DNA from: JAHFUS01 sp035689115
GTDB taxonomy: Bacteria > Actinomycetota > Acidimicrobiia > Acidimicrobiales > GCA-2861595
Direction of reading: 5' to 3'
NCBI GenBank assembly: GCA_035689115.1
Contig: DASSMA010000042.1
Span: 1-64,000, forward strand
DNA length: 64,000 nucleotides
The notes under the pieces were generated by a model. That model was not told where the DNA came from. It worked only from the letters and a program-made list of their open reading frames with translations, and did not search any database. Each line of letters begins with the position of its first letter. Position 1 is the stretch's first letter. Position numbers and translations under genes: made by a program. Below are positions 1-11,001 of the stretch, piece by piece.

Positions 1-361
<361 letters not shown>

Positions 362-675
362 GATCTCGGCGGGCGAACCCGCCTTCGATCAGGAGAGCCG
401 GCCTCGGAGGTCACTTCCTCGTCGGCCGACTGGCACCAAAACAGACGTTGTGTTGTCCGTTGTCAGTGCATTGACGTTGCGACCACTCGCGTGGCCGCCC
501 GCACTGGCTTTTGGCTTTCCTCTGTTCCGTTTTCAAGGAGCACGCTGCGGAGCGCACGCGCCATCCGAGAGATGGCGGAGGTACGGATCCCGCTGGGCGA
601 GGGACACGCCGGAGATCCGGCGCACTACCTCGACGGTTGGTCCTGCTCGCCCGGGCAACCTGCACCCGGGGCGGC
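362..675 (-). other. 16S rRNA leader
   Basis: This is the transcribed leader between the rRNA promoter and the mature 16S end, about 310 bases, with no protein gene. It holds a boxA-like antitermination element (533-542), a stem-loop of GGCGGG/CCCGCC closed by CGAA (368-383) just before the mature 16S end, and a second short stem-loop near 561-575. The right part of the wider gap (676-763) carries the rRNA promoter and the upstream region of the divergent penicillin-binding protein gene. Confidence 0.7.
533..542 (-). promoter_or_regulatory. boxA-like rRNA antitermination site
   Basis: On the minus strand the sequence reads TGCTCCTTGA followed by AAACGGAACAG. This matches the boxA element (TGCTCTTTGA-like) found in rRNA leaders, where NusB-S10 bind to suppress Rho termination. 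Its place about 170 bases before the mature 16S end supports the call. Confidence 0.75.
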
Positions 676-680
676 TTTTC

Positions 681-708
681 ATTGTACCAGTCGGCCGACC
701 CATGTCAA
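681..708 (-). promoter_or_regulatory. rRNA operon promoter
   Basis: On the minus strand a perfect -35 TTGACA (703-708) and a -10 TACAAT (681-686) are separated by 16 bases. This is the strongest sigma-70-type promoter in the window and points at the 16S gene, giving a leader of about 310 bases. Confidence 0.85.
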
Positions 709-763
709 ACGGCCCGGCCGGGGCGTCCCTCGCGCCGCGAAGCGGCTGAGGGACAATGGAGTC

Positions 764-3025
764 TTGCACAGATCCGTGGCCCTCGTCGCCGCCGCCGCCC
801 TCCTCGCCGGCGCCTGCACGTGGAAGACGCCGGCCCTGGACACCACCGCAGCCCGCCGCCTGGCCCAGTCCTCGCGGATCCTGGCCGCCGACGGCTCGGT
901 GGTCGCCGTCCTCCACGGCGAGCAGAACCGGGAGACGGTGCCGCTCGACCGCATCCCGGTCACCGTGCGCGACGCCGTCGTCGCCATCGAGGACGAGCGC
1001 TTCTGGGACCACAAGGGGGTGGACCCCCGGTCCGTCCTGCGGGCGCTCCACGCCAACGCCTCGAAGGGCAAGGTCGTGGAGGGAGGCTCCACCATCACCC
1101 AGCAGTACGTGAAGAACGAGCTGGTGGGCCCCGACCGAACCGTGCGGCGCAAGATCAAGGAGGCGACACTCGCCTACGAGCTGGAGCGCCGCTACACGAA
1201 GGGCCGGATCCTCGAGCTGTACCTCAACACCATCTACTTCGGGAACGGCGCCTACGGGGTGCAGGCCGCCTCCTACCGCTACTTCGGGGTCCCCGTGGAC
1301 CAGGTCACCCTCGGCCAGGCCGCCCTCCTGGCCGGCGTCATCCGCTCGCCGAGCCGCACCGACCCCTACCGGGCGCCGGCCGAGGCCAAGGCCCGGCGCC
1401 AGGTCGTGCTGGACAAGATGGTGAGCCTCGGCAAGGCCTCGCCCGAGGCGGCCCGGGCGGCCGCCGACGAGCCGCTGGTGGCCCCGGCCGCCGCCGAGGA
1501 CCGCTACCCCGCCCCGTACTTCGTGGAGCGGGTCAAGCGGTTCGTCCTCGACGACCCTCGCTTCGGCGCCACGCCGGCCGCCCGCCGCAGCCTGCTCTTC
1601 CGGGGCGGCCTCCGGGTTACCACGACCCTCGACCTCCGGGCCCAGGCCCAGGCCGAGGACGCCGTCGCCGCCGTGCTCACCGACCCCGACCACGACCCGT
1701 CGTCCGCCGTCGTGTCGATCGAGCCGTCCACCGGCTACGTGCGGGCCCTGGTGGGGGGCAGGGACTTCTTCGGCGCCGCGCCCGAGGCCAAGTACGACCT
1801 GGCCACCCAGGGCAGCCGGCCGGCGGGTTCGGCGTTCAAGCCCTTCGTCCTCGCCGCCGCCCTGGCCGAGGGCATCCCCGTCACCCGCGTCTACGAAGCC
1901 CCCGGCACGCTCACCGTCCCGCTGTCACCCGACCCGTGGGTGGTCTCCAACTACGAGGGCGAGGGCGGCGCGCCGATGTCGCTGCTCGACGCCACCGTGC
2001 ACTCCGTGAACACCGTGTACGCCCGGCTCATCCTCGACGTCGGACCGGCCACCGCCGTCGCCATGGCCTCCCGCATGGGCATCACCTCGCCGCTCCAGCC
2101 CTGGCCCTCGGCGGTGCTCGGCACCAACGACGTGACCCCGCTGGAGATGGCGGCCGCCTACGGCACCCTCGCCAACCGGGGCGTCGCCGTGCCCCCCACC
2201 TTCGTCACCAAGGTGGTCGACAGCGACGGCCGCGTGCTCTACGAGCACCAGCACGCCCAGCAGCGGGTCCTCGACGAGGCGGCCGCCGACGCCGAGGTCG
2301 ACGTGCTGCGCCAGGTCGTCGAGCGGGGCACGGGCGTCAACGCCCAGATCGGGCGGCCGGCGGCCGGCAAGACCGGCACCAGCCAGGAGTGGCGGGACGC
2401 CTGGTTCGTGGGCTTCACCCCGGACCTGGTGACCTCGGTATGGGTCGGCTTCCCCGACCGCCAGCGCTCGATGAAGCCGCCCGACACCCGGATCCTCGTC
2501 ACCGGCGGGTCGTGGCCGGCCCAGATCTGGCAGCGGTACACGGCCGGCGCACTGGCTGAAACCCCGGTCCGCGACTTCGCTCCCCCGCCGGCGCCGCCAC
2601 CCGACCCCGGTGCTGCCGTCCACCAGGTCACGGCCGTCCTCGGCATGCAGGTGGACCGGGCCGAGCAGGCGCTGGCCAGGGACGGCTTCGCCGCCATCCG
2701 CCAGCTTGTGCCCGACGGCGAGTACCCGCCCGGCTACGTGGTGGCCGAGTCGCCGGAGGCCGGCTCGATGGTGCCGGCCGCCTCGCCGGTGACGCTGCGG
2801 GTGAGCGCCGGCCCGCCCACCGCCGTGGTGCCGGGAGTCGTCGGGCTCACGGCCGACGAGGCGCGGCGGGCGGTCCAGGCGGCAGGGCTGGTGGCCAACG
2901 TCGTCGTCGAGGCGGAGGCCGGGGGCCGGGCCACCAAGCGGGCCGGGCTGGCGTGGCGGCAGTCGCCGCCCGGCCGGGAGCCGGCCCTGAAGGGCGACAC
3001 GGTGACGGTCTCGGTCAACCCGTAG
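764..3025 (+). CDS. Class A penicillin-binding protein with PASTA domains
   Basis: This is a bifunctional peptidoglycan synthase of 753 residues, anchored at the membrane with its domains outside. The N-terminus is a signal/anchor ending in LLAGAC, which also fits a lipobox. The glycosyltransferase (GT51) domain shows EDERFWDHKG (Glu76) and GGSTITQQ (from 107). The transpeptidase shows SAFK (Ser356 nucleophile), SVN and KTGTS (536-540). Two PASTA-like repeats follow from about residue 618. The chosen TTG start lies six bases after GACAAT and about ten bases after GAGGGA; GTG at 776 is an alternative. It is divergent from the rRNA operon, and its stop overlaps the convergent glycosylase gene by 11 bases. 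Confidence 0.93.
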   Translation: MHRSVALVAAAALLAGACTWKTPALDTTAARRLAQSSRILAADGSVVAVLHGEQNRETVPLDRIPVTVRDAVVAIEDERFWDHKGVDPRSVLRALHANASKGKVVEGGSTITQQYVKNELVGPDRTVRRKIKEATLAYELERRYTKGRILELYLNTIYFGNGAYGVQAASYRYFGVPVDQVTLGQAALLAGVIRSPSRTDPYRAPAEAKARRQVVLDKMVSLGKASPEAARAAADEPLVAPAAAEDRYPAPYFVERVKRFVLDDPRFGATPAARRSLLFRGGLRVTTTLDLRAQAQAEDAVAAVLTDPDHDPSSAVVSIEPSTGYVRALVGGRDFFGAAPEAKYDLATQGSRPAGSAFKPFVLAAALAEGIPVTRVYEAPGTLTVPLSPDPWVVSNYEGEGGAPMSLLDATVHSVNTVYARLILDVGPATAVAMASRMGITSPLQPWPSAVLGTNDVTPLEMAAAYGTLANRGVAVPPTFVTKVVDSDGRVLYEHQHAQQRVLDEAAADAEVDVLRQVVERGTGVNAQIGRPAAGKTGTSQEWRDAWFVGFTPDLVTSVWVGFPDRQRSMKPPDTRILVTGGSWPAQIWQRYTAGALAETPVRDFAPPPAPPPDPGAAVHQVTAVLGMQVDRAEQALARDGFAAIRQLVPDGEYPPGYVVAESPEAGSMVPAASPVTLRVSAGPPTAVVPGVVGLTADEARRAVQAAGLVANVVVEAEAGGRATKRAGLAWRQSPPGREPALKGDTVTVSVNP

Positions 3026-3616
3026 AGGCGATGACCGGACCGCGGGTACGGGACAGGTTGGGGTCGCCCGGCACGTACCACCGCCATGGGTGCTCGGCGC
3101 CGGCGGTGAGCCCGATGCGCAGGCTGTTGCCCGGCTCGGCCGGGGGCGGGGTGCCGTCGTCGGCGATCGACACGTCGCGGTCGGCACGCACGAGGTCGGC
3201 GCCGTCATGGGCCCTGGTGAGGCCGAGGGCCTGGCACAGCCGGCCCGGGCCGGAGCACAGCAGGCGGTCGGAGCGCAGGGGGCCGCGGGCGGCCCGCATC
3301 CCGTCCAGTCCCGACAGCGGTGCCAGCGCCCGCAGCAGCACCGCCAGCCCCACGCCCTCGTCGCCGCACACGGCGTTGGCGCACCAGTGCACGCCGTAGG
3401 ACAGGTAGACGTACAGCAGGCCGGGCGGCCCGAACATGGTGTCGTTGCGCGGCGTGCGGCCCCGGTAGGCGTGGCTGCCCGGGTCCTCCGATCCGCAGTA
3501 CGCCTCGACCTCCACGATGCGCCCGGCCCGGTCACCGTGGACGAGCACCTTGTTGAGCAGGTCGGGCGCCACTTCACGCGGATCGCGGCCGTAGAAGGCT
3601 CGAGGGAGCGGCTCCA

Positions 3617-3617
<1 letters not shown>
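3015..3617 (-). CDS. mpg: DNA-3-methyladenine glycosylase (AAG/MPG family)
   Basis: This base-excision repair enzyme removes alkylated purines such as 3-methyladenine. The 200-residue protein starts with PLPRAFYGRDP, followed by the family motifs EVEAYCG.EDP.SHAYRGRTPRN (catalytic Glu in EVEAY), MFGPPGLLYVYLSYG and GPGRLCQALG, and has normal family length. The GTG start shares its first base with the last base of the argH TAG stop, so the gene looks translationally coupled to the arginine cluster. A repair gene at the end of an arg operon is probably a matter of shared transcription. The gene ends 11 bases inside the convergent PBP gene. Confidence 0.92.
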
Positions 3618-5001
<1,384 letters not shown>

Positions 5002-5005
<4 letters not shown>

Positions 5006-6204
5006 CGGACCCCGTCCCTGCGGGCCTGGCGGGCGGCCCACGTCTCGATGCCGAGGCCCCAGAGGCGCACGAAGCCCTCGGCGTCCTGGTGGCGGAAGCG
5101 GTCGGCGGCCTCGTAGGTGGCCAGGCCGTAGTCGTACAGGCCGACCTGGCTGCGCCGGCCGGCCACGATGCAGCGCCCCGGCACCTCGCAACGCAGCCGC
5201 ACCTCGCCGGTGACGAACCGCTGGCTCTCGGCCACGAAGGCGTCGAGGGCCTGCTTGAGGGGCGAGAACCACAGCCCGTCGTAGACCAGTTCGGCGTAGC
5301 GCGGCTCGAGGCGCGCCTTCTCGTGGGCCAGGTCGCGCTCGAGGGTGAGGTCCTCCAGGTCGGCGTGGGCCATGAGCAGCGCCAGCGAGCCGGGGCACTC
5401 GTAGACCTCGCGGCTCTTGATGCCGACCCGGCGGTTCTCGATCATGTCGATGCGCCCCCACCCGTAGGAGCCGACGACCCTCGTGACCGTGTCGATGAGG
5501 TCGGTGAGCGGCAGGTGCTCGCCGTCGATGCTGACGGGGACCCCCTCCACGAACCCGATGGTGAGCTCCGTGGCCTCGGTGGCGGTGGGCGTGGTCAGCT
5601 CGTACACCTCCTCGGGCGGCTGCTCCCAGGGGTCCTCCAGGATGCCGCATTCGATCGTGCGGCCCCAGAGGTTCTGGTCGATCGAGTAGGGGCTGGCCTT
5701 GGTGACGGTGATGGGGATGTCGTAGCGCGCCGCGTACTCGATGGACTCCTCGCGCGTGAGCCCCCACTCCCGCACCGGCGCCACGCACTCGAGGTCGGGG
5801 GCCAAGGCCCGGGTCGAGACCTCGAAGCGGACCTGGTCGTTGCCCTTGCCGGTGCAGCCGTGGGCCACGGCGTCGGCCCCGTGCTCGCGGGCGGCGGCCA
5901 CCAGGTGTTTGACGATGATCGGCCGCGACAGCGACGACACCAGCGGGTACTTGCCCTCGTACTTGGCGTTGGCCCGCAGGGCGGGCACCACGAAGTCGCG
6001 GGCGTACTCCTCCTTGCAGTCGACGACCACCGCCTCCACCGCCCCGGCGGCCAGGGCCCGGCGGCGGATGGCTTCGAAGTCGCCGCCCTGGCCGACGTCG
6101 ACGGCCACGGCCACGACGTCCATCCCCTTCTCCTCGCCCAGCCACCGGACCGCCACCGAGGTGTCCAGCCCCCCGCTGTACGCCAGCACCACTCGCTTGC
6201 CCAC
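5002..6204 (-). CDS. argG: Argininosuccinate synthase
   Basis: ArgG joins citrulline and aspartate using ATP to make argininosuccinate. The 400-residue protein begins VGKRVVLAYSGGLDTS, the type I synthase P-loop-like ATP pyrophosphatase motif, and has the conserved GCTGKGNDQVRFE segment. The GTG start at 6204 is preceded by GGAG at a suitable distance. A small gap of 16 bases separates it from argR upstream, and it overlaps argH by four bases. Confidence 0.97.
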
Positions 6205-6220
6205 GCTGTGACTCCGTTCC

Positions 6221-6688
6221 TCAGATCCCGGCGAGGCCCGACAGCCTCCTCGCCACCTCGGCACCCGGTGTGCCCTCGGCCGCTACCACCAGCACGGTGT
6301 CGTCGCCGGCCACCGTCCCCACGATCTCCTCCAGCCCGGCCCGGTCGAGGGCCGAACCCACCACGTGCGCCGACCCCGGCGGGGTCCGCAGGACCACGAT
6401 GTTGCCCGAGTGGGCCACGTCGGCCACCCAGTCTCCCAGCACGCGGCGCAGGTTCTCCTCCGGCGCCAGCCGGTCCTTGGCCAGCTCCGGGATGGCGTAC
6501 ACGAGGTCGCCCCCCGGGACCCGCACCTTCACCGCGCCGAGGTCGTCGAGGTCGCGCGACACCGTGCCCTGGGTGGCCACCACACCGTCGTTCGCCAGCA
6601 GGTCGACGAGCTGCGCCTGGCTGGTGACGGCGTGATGCTCGAGGAGGGCGGCGATGCGGTGCTGGCGCTGGGTCTTGCCGACCGTCAT
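6221..6688 (-). CDS. argR: Arginine repressor
   Basis: ArgR is the arginine-sensing repressor of the biosynthetic operon. The 155-residue protein has the N-terminal winged helix (QRQHRIAALLEHHAVTSQAQLVDLLANDG..TQGTVSRDLDDLGAVKV, shown in part) and the C-terminal hexamerisation and arginine-binding domain with GTVAGDDTVLV. Its ATG overlaps the argF stop as ATGA. Its presence inside the cluster implies autoregulation through the operon promoter near 12.0 kb, where an ARG-box-like palindrome overlaps the -35. Confidence 0.95.
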   Translation of the reverse strand: MTVGKTQRQHRIAALLEHHAVTSQAQLVDLLANDGVVATQGTVSRDLDDLGAVKVRVPGGDLVYAIPELAKDRLAPEENLRRVLGDWVADVAHSGNIVVLRTPPGSAHVVGSALDRAGLEEIVGTVAGDDTVLVVAAEGTPGAEVARRLSGLAGI

Positions 6689-7581
6689 CGATCGTTCCCG
6701 AGCAGGAAGAGAAGGAGGCCGCGCATCGCGTGCATGCGGTTCTCGGCCTGCTGCCACACCACGCTGGCCGGCCCGTCGACCACGCCGGCGCTCACCTCCT
6801 CGCCCCGGTGGGCGGGCAGGCAGTGCAGGAAGGAGGCCCCCGGGTTGGCGTGGGCCAGGACCCGCTCGTCCACCGTCCACCCGGCGAAGGCCTGGCGCCG
6901 GCGGGCGGCGTCGTCCTCCTGGCCCATCGACGCCCACACGTCGGTGTAGACGGCATCGGCTCCCTCGGCCGCCTCCTCCGGGCTGGCGACGACGGCGACG
7001 TCGCCGCCCAGGGCCTGGGCGCGGGCGACCGTCCCGGCCGGCACGTGGAAGCCCGGCGGCGTGGCGACCCGGGCCCGGACGCCGGCCAGGGCGGCGGCCA
7101 GCACCAGTGAGCGGCACACGTTGTTGCCGTCGCCCACGTAGGCGACGGTGCGGCCCTCGAGGCCCCCCCACACCTGCCGCAGGGTGAGCAGGTCGGCCAG
7201 GGCCTGGCACGGGTGGCCGTCGTCGGACAGCAGGTTCACCACCGGCACGGTGGCCGCCTCGGCCATGCGGTGCAGCTTGGCGTGGTCGAACACCCGGGCG
7301 CCGATCACCGCGTGGTAGCGGCTCAGGACCCGGGCGGCGTCGGCCGCCGGCTCCCGCACGTCGACGTCGACCTCCTCGGCCCGCAGGGCGATGGGGTGGC
7401 CGCCCAGCTGCACGACGGCCAGCTCGGTGGCGTTGCGGGTGCGCAGCGACGGCTTCTCGAACAGCAGGGCGGCGCCCCGGCCGGCCATGACCCTGGGCGG
7501 GTCCTTCTCCTCGGCCAGGTCGAGCACGGCCATCAGCTCGGCCGGCGCCAGGTCGTCGACCTCGATGAAGTGGCGGGTCAT
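6685..7581 (-). CDS. argF: Ornithine carbamoyltransferase
   Basis: ArgF makes citrulline from ornithine and carbamoyl phosphate. The 298-residue protein has the carbamoyl-phosphate loop as SLRTR (usual form STRTR), the HPCQ motif in DDGHPCQALADLLT, and the ornithine-binding HCLPAHRGEEV near the C-terminus. The Thr-to-Leu change in S-T-R-T-R is a small oddity, since the other ligands are intact. The ATG start overlaps the argD stop as ATGA (7578-7581), and the 3' end overlaps argR in the same way. Confidence 0.95.
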   Translation of the reverse strand: MTRHFIEVDDLAPAELMAVLDLAEEKDPPRVMAGRGAALLFEKPSLRTRNATELAVVQLGGHPIALRAEEVDVDVREPAADAARVLSRYHAVIGARVFDHAKLHRMAEAATVPVVNLLSDDGHPCQALADLLTLRQVWGGLEGRTVAYVGDGNNVCRSLVLAAALAGVRARVATPPGFHVPAGTVARAQALGGDVAVVASPEEAAEGADAVYTDVWASMGQEDDAARRRQAFAGWTVDERVLAHANPGASFLHCLPAHRGEEVSAGVVDGPASVVWQQAENRMHAMRGLLLFLLGNDR

Positions 7582-8735
7582 CCCAGCACCCGGGCCAGCA
7601 CGGCCAGCGCCTCGTCGATCTCCTCGTCGGTGACCACGAGGGGCGGCTCGAGGCGCAGGGCGTCGGGGGTGACGGGGTTGACCACCAGGCCGGCGGCCAG
7701 GGCGGCGGCCGCCACCGCGGGGGCGGTGCCGGGCTCGGCCAGCTGGGCGGCCAGCAGGAGGCCCTGGCCCCGCACCGACGCCACACCGGGCAGCACGGCC
7801 AGGCCCTTGGCCAGCCGCTCGCCGGCCTCGGCCGCCCGGGAGGGGGCGTCGAGGCGCTCCAGCTCGGCCAGCACGGCGCGGGCGGCGGCGGCGGCCAGCG
7901 GCTGGCCCCCGAGGGTGGTGCCGTGGTCACCCGGGCGGAAGACGTCGGCCACCTCGGCCCGGGCCCAGCAGGCGCCGATGGGCACGCCGTTGCCGAGGGC
8001 CTTGGCCATGGTGACGACGTCGGGCTGGATGCCGGCGTGCTGGAAGCCGAACCAGGTGCCGGTGCGGCCCAGGCCGGTCTGCACCTCGTCGACCAGCAGT
8101 AGCACGCCCCGCTCGTCGCACAACCGGCGCACGTCGGCCAGGTAGCCGGGCGCCGGCGGGTTCACGCCCCCCTCGCCCTGGACCGGCTCCAGCAGCACGG
8201 CCGCCACGTCGGGGGCGAGGGCCGCCTCGAGGGTGGCGGCGTCGGACCAGGCCACGTGCCGGAACCCCTCGGGCAGCGGCTGGAAGGCCTCGTGCTTGGC
8301 CGGCTGGCCGGTGGCGTGGAGGGTGGCCAGCGTGCGGCCGTGGAAGGAGCCGTAGGCGCTGACCACCACGTGGCGCCCCCGCCCGCCCCACTTCCGGGCC
8401 AGCTTGATGGCGCACTCGTTGGCCTCGGCGCCCGAGTTGGCGAAGAACACCTTGCCGGGCGGGCCGCCGATCAGGCGGTCGAGGGTCTCGGCGACCTCGG
8501 GGCCGATGGTGGTGCCGTAGAGGTTGGAGACGTGCAGCAGCGTGCGGGCCTGGGTGGCGATCGCCTCCGCCACGACCGGGTTGGCGTGGCCCAGCGAGGT
8601 GACCCCGATGCCCGACAGGAAGTCGAGATAGCGGTTGCCGGCGTCGTCCCACAGCACCGTGCCCTCGCCCCGCACGAAGGTCACCGCCGGCGCGGGGTAG
8701 TTGGGCATCAGGAACTGCTGCGCGGAAGTTCTCAC
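7578..8735 (-). CDS. argD: Acetylornithine aminotransferase
   Basis: ArgD is a PLP-dependent class III aminotransferase converting N-acetylglutamate semialdehyde to N-acetylornithine. The 385-residue protein shows NSGAEANE, SFHGRT, LLVDEVQTGLGRTG and MAKALGNGVPIG (PLP lysine in AKALG). The GTG at 8735 is chosen because it is preceded by GGGACGGA, while the downstream ATG at 8708 lacks a ribosome site. Unlike its neighbours it is not overlapped by argB: a 181-base spacer with a hairpin separates the two. Confidence 0.93.
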   Translation of the reverse strand: MRTSAQQFLMPNYPAPAVTFVRGEGTVLWDDAGNRYLDFLSGIGVTSLGHANPVVAEAIATQARTLLHVSNLYGTTIGPEVAETLDRLIGGPPGKVFFANSGAEANECAIKLARKWGGRGRHVVVSAYGSFHGRTLATLHATGQPAKHEAFQPLPEGFRHVAWSDAATLEAALAPDVAAVLLEPVQGEGGVNPPAPGYLADVRRLCDERGVLLLVDEVQTGLGRTGTWFGFQHAGIQPDVVTMAKALGNGVPIGACWARAEVADVFRPGDHGTTLGGQPLAAAAARAVLAELERLDAPSRAAEAGERLAKGLAVLPGVASVRGQGLLLAAQLAEPGTAPAVAAAALAAGLVVNPVTPDALRLEPPLVVTDEEIDEALAVLARVLG

Positions 8736-8916
8736 GACGAGATCCGTCCCGACGTCTCGGCCGTCGGCCAAGCACCGTCGCCGGAGGCGACCCCGTTGGC
8801 TGGCGGCCACCGCCTGCGCAGCCGGCGCCAGGAAGAAGCGGCGGAGGGCTGCCTGCTCGGCCGGCCGCCCGGAGCACCCTCGGCTCGCCGAGCAACCTTC
8901 GGTTGCGAGGCGATCC
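8736..8916 (-). other. argB-argD spacer
   Basis: This 181-base gap is the longest inside the arg cluster. It holds an imperfect hairpin at 8885-8913 right behind the argB stop and otherwise no convincing gene; the open frame on the minus strand across it is rich in Arg and Pro and looks like a shadow. Confidence 0.6.
8885..8913. repeat. Hairpin after argB
   Basis: The arms TCGCC..GCAAC and GTTGC..GGCGA pair over ten bases with a two-base internal mismatch and a five-base loop (CTTCG). There is no T-run on either strand. It may attenuate transcription or protect the 3' end between argB and argD. Confidence 0.45.
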
Positions 8917-9765
8917 TCATGGCGACACCATCGTTCCGACGCCCTCGTTGGTGAAGACCTCCAGGAGCAGGGCGTGGGGGGTGCGGCCATCGAGGATGTG
9001 GGCGTGGCCCACGCCGCCCCGAACCGCCCGGACGCAGGAGGCGGCCTTCGGGATCATGCCGGCGGTGACCGAGCCGCCCTCGACCATGGCCTCCAACTCG
9101 TCGACCGAGAGGGTGGTGACCAGGCTCTCCGGGTCGTCGGGGTCGCGCCGCAGGCCCTCGACGTTGGTGAGGTAGACCAGCTTCTCGGCGCCCAGCGCCT
9201 CGGCCACGGCGGCGGCGGCCGTGTCGGCGTTGATGTTGTACGCCTGGCCCTCGGTGCTGGACCCGATGGTGGCGACCACGGGGATGAGGTCCTCGGCCAG
9301 CAGCCGCTCGATGATCGACGCGTTCACGGCCGCCACGTCGCCCACGAACCCCAGCTCGGGCGAGCGGGCGGTGGCGGTGATGAGGCCGGCGTCCTCGCCC
9401 GACAGCCCGACGGCCAGCGGGCCGTGGACGTTGACGGCCGCGACGATGTCGCGGTTGACCTTCCCCACCAGCACCATGCGGGCGATGTCGAGGGTGTCGG
9501 CGTCGGTGACCCGGAGGCCCTCCCGGAACTCGGGCACCTTGCCGAGGCGGTTCATGAGGTCGCCGATCTGGGGTCCGCCGCCGTGCACGACCACGGTGTG
9601 CATGCCCACCGACCGCATGAGGGTGACGTCGCTGGCGAAGGAGGCCAGGGACTCGTCGTCGCCGATGGCGTTGCCGCCGTACTTGACCACCACGACCTTG
9701 CCCCAGAAGCGCCGGATGTAGGGCAGGGCCTCGGCCAGCACGGCCGCCTTCTCGCCTGGAGTCAT
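8917..9765 (-). CDS. argB: Acetylglutamate kinase
   Basis: ArgB phosphorylates N-acetylglutamate and is the usual feedback-controlled step. The 282-residue amino-acid-kinase fold protein shows VVVKYGGNA near the N-terminus, VVHGGGPQI (phosphate loop), NINAD, and the C-terminal GMIPKAASC. The ATG overlaps the argJ stop as ATGA (9762-9765). The N-terminal stretch ALPYIRRFWGK resembles the extension seen in arginine-inhibitable kinases, so arginine feedback is plausible but only inferred. Confidence 0.96.
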   Translation of the reverse strand: MTPGEKAAVLAEALPYIRRFWGKVVVVKYGGNAIGDDESLASFASDVTLMRSVGMHTVVVHGGGPQIGDLMNRLGKVPEFREGLRVTDADTLDIARMVLVGKVNRDIVAAVNVHGPLAVGLSGEDAGLITATARSPELGFVGDVAAVNASIIERLLAEDLIPVVATIGSSTEGQAYNINADTAAAAVAEALGAEKLVYLTNVEGLRRDPDDPESLVTTLSVDELEAMVEGGSVTAGMIPKAASCVRAVRGGVGHAHILDGRTPHALLLEVFTNEGVGTMVSP

Positions 9766-10925
9766 GATGTGGTCATGTTCTCGTCGACGTACCCGTGGGT
9801 GAGGTCGGCGGTGACGATCTCGGCCGAGCCCTCCCCGAGGGCGAGGTGGGCCGTGATGAGGAGGTCGCGCCCAGCCATGTGGGCGGCCAGGGCGCCGGCG
9901 TCGTGCTCGCACGCCTCGCCGTCGCGGCACACGGTGACCCCGCCGTAGGCGACCGACACGGCACCGAGGTCGAAGCCCACGCCGGCCGACCCCAGCTCGC
10001 TGACGATCCGGCCCCAGTAGGGGTCGGCGCCGTAGAGCGAGCACTTCACCAGCTGGCTCTCGGCCACCTTGCGGGCCGCCGCCAGGGCCTCGGCGTCGCT
10101 GCGCGCACCGGTGACCCGGACCCGGGCCAGCTTGGTGGCACCCTCCGCATCCGCCGCCATCTGGAGGGCCAGGCCGGCGCACGCCTCCTCGAGGGCGCCG
10201 GCGAAGTCGTCGGGGTCCGGGGCGCCGGCCGCCCCGCTGGCCAGGACGAGGACGGTGTCGTTGGTCGACGTCGCCCCGTCGACGCTGAGCCGGTTGAACG
10301 TGGCGGCCACCGCCGCCGCCAGCGCCTCGTGCAGCGCGACCGGCTCGACGGCGGCGTCGGTGGTGAGCACGGCCAGCATGGTGGCCATGTTGGGGGCCAA
10401 CATGGCCGCCCCCTTGGCCATGCCGCCGACCACCCAGCCGTCGCCGGTGACCAGCACCTCCTTGCGCCTGGTGTCGGTGGTGAGGATGGCCTCCGCCGCC
10501 CGCCCGCCACCGTCGCCGGACAGGCCGGCGACCAGCGCCGGCACCCCGCCCTCGAAGGGCGCCGCCGGGAGGGGGATGCCGATGAGCCCGGTGGAGCACA
10601 CCAATACCTCCTCCGGCCGGCACCCGATCCCCGCGGCCACCAGGGCGCAGGCCCGCTCGGCCACCTCCACGCCGGCCGCCCCCGTGGCGGCGTTGGCGTT
10701 GCCGGAGTTGAGGATCACCGCCGCCGCCCGCCCGCCCGTGGCCGCCAGGTGGCGCCGGCTCACCTGCACCGGGGCGGCAGCCGCCAGGTTGGACGTGAAC
10801 ACGCCGGCGGCCGACACCGCCCGGCCGCCGGCCGCCGCCACCAGCGCCAGGTCGGGCCGGCCCGCCGGCTTGATGCCGCAGGCGACGCCGTTGGCCGTGA
10901 AGCCCCCCGAAGCGGTCACGCCCAC
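9762..10925 (-). CDS. argJ: Glutamate N-acetyltransferase / N-acetylglutamate synthase
   Basis: ArgJ transfers acetyl from N-acetylornithine to glutamate, running the cyclic arginine pathway. The 387-residue protein contains the self-cleavage motif MATML, whose Thr becomes the nucleophile of the beta chain, and KGAAMLAPN before it. The family C-terminus with DPYWGRI and GYVDEN is present. GTG at 10925 is the chosen start; the next GTG two codons on is possible. It follows argC after 76 bases containing a long perfect hairpin. Confidence 0.95.
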   Translation of the reverse strand: MGVTASGGFTANGVACGIKPAGRPDLALVAAAGGRAVSAAGVFTSNLAAAAPVQVSRRHLAATGGRAAAVILNSGNANAATGAAGVEVAERACALVAAGIGCRPEEVLVCSTGLIGIPLPAAPFEGGVPALVAGLSGDGGGRAAEAILTTDTRRKEVLVTGDGWVVGGMAKGAAMLAPNMATMLAVLTTDAAVEPVALHEALAAAVAATFNRLSVDGATSTNDTVLVLASGAAGAPDPDDFAGALEEACAGLALQMAADAEGATKLARVRVTGARSDAEALAAARKVAESQLVKCSLYGADPYWGRIVSELGSAGVGFDLGAVSVAYGGVTVCRDGEACEHDAGALAAHMAGRDLLITAHLALGEGSAEIVTADLTHGYVDENMTTS

Positions 10926-10943
10926 CGGACCACCCCCACTCCC

Positions 10944-10980
10944 GAGTACATAGGGTGCGGAAACCGCACCCTATGTACTC
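10944..10980. repeat. 37-base perfect hairpin between argC and argJ
   Basis: The arm GAGTACATAGGGTGCGG is repeated as an exact reverse complement after a three-base AAA loop, giving a 17-bp perfect stem. No T-run follows on either strand. Its place inside an operon argues for partial termination, RNA processing or stability control and not for a simple end of transcription. Confidence 0.85.
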
Positions 10981-11001
10981 CAGACCGGCTGCCGGCCGCA
11001 G

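Noticed and set aside
533..1693. Long minus-strand frames opposite the penicillin-binding protein
   Set aside because: Gly/Arg/Val-rich shadow translations caused by GC-rich third codon positions; no motif or ribosome site.
8732..8920. Small minus-strand gene between argB and argD
   Set aside because: The translation is Arg/Pro/Ser-rich, without a ribosome site, and is crossed by the hairpin at 8885-8913.
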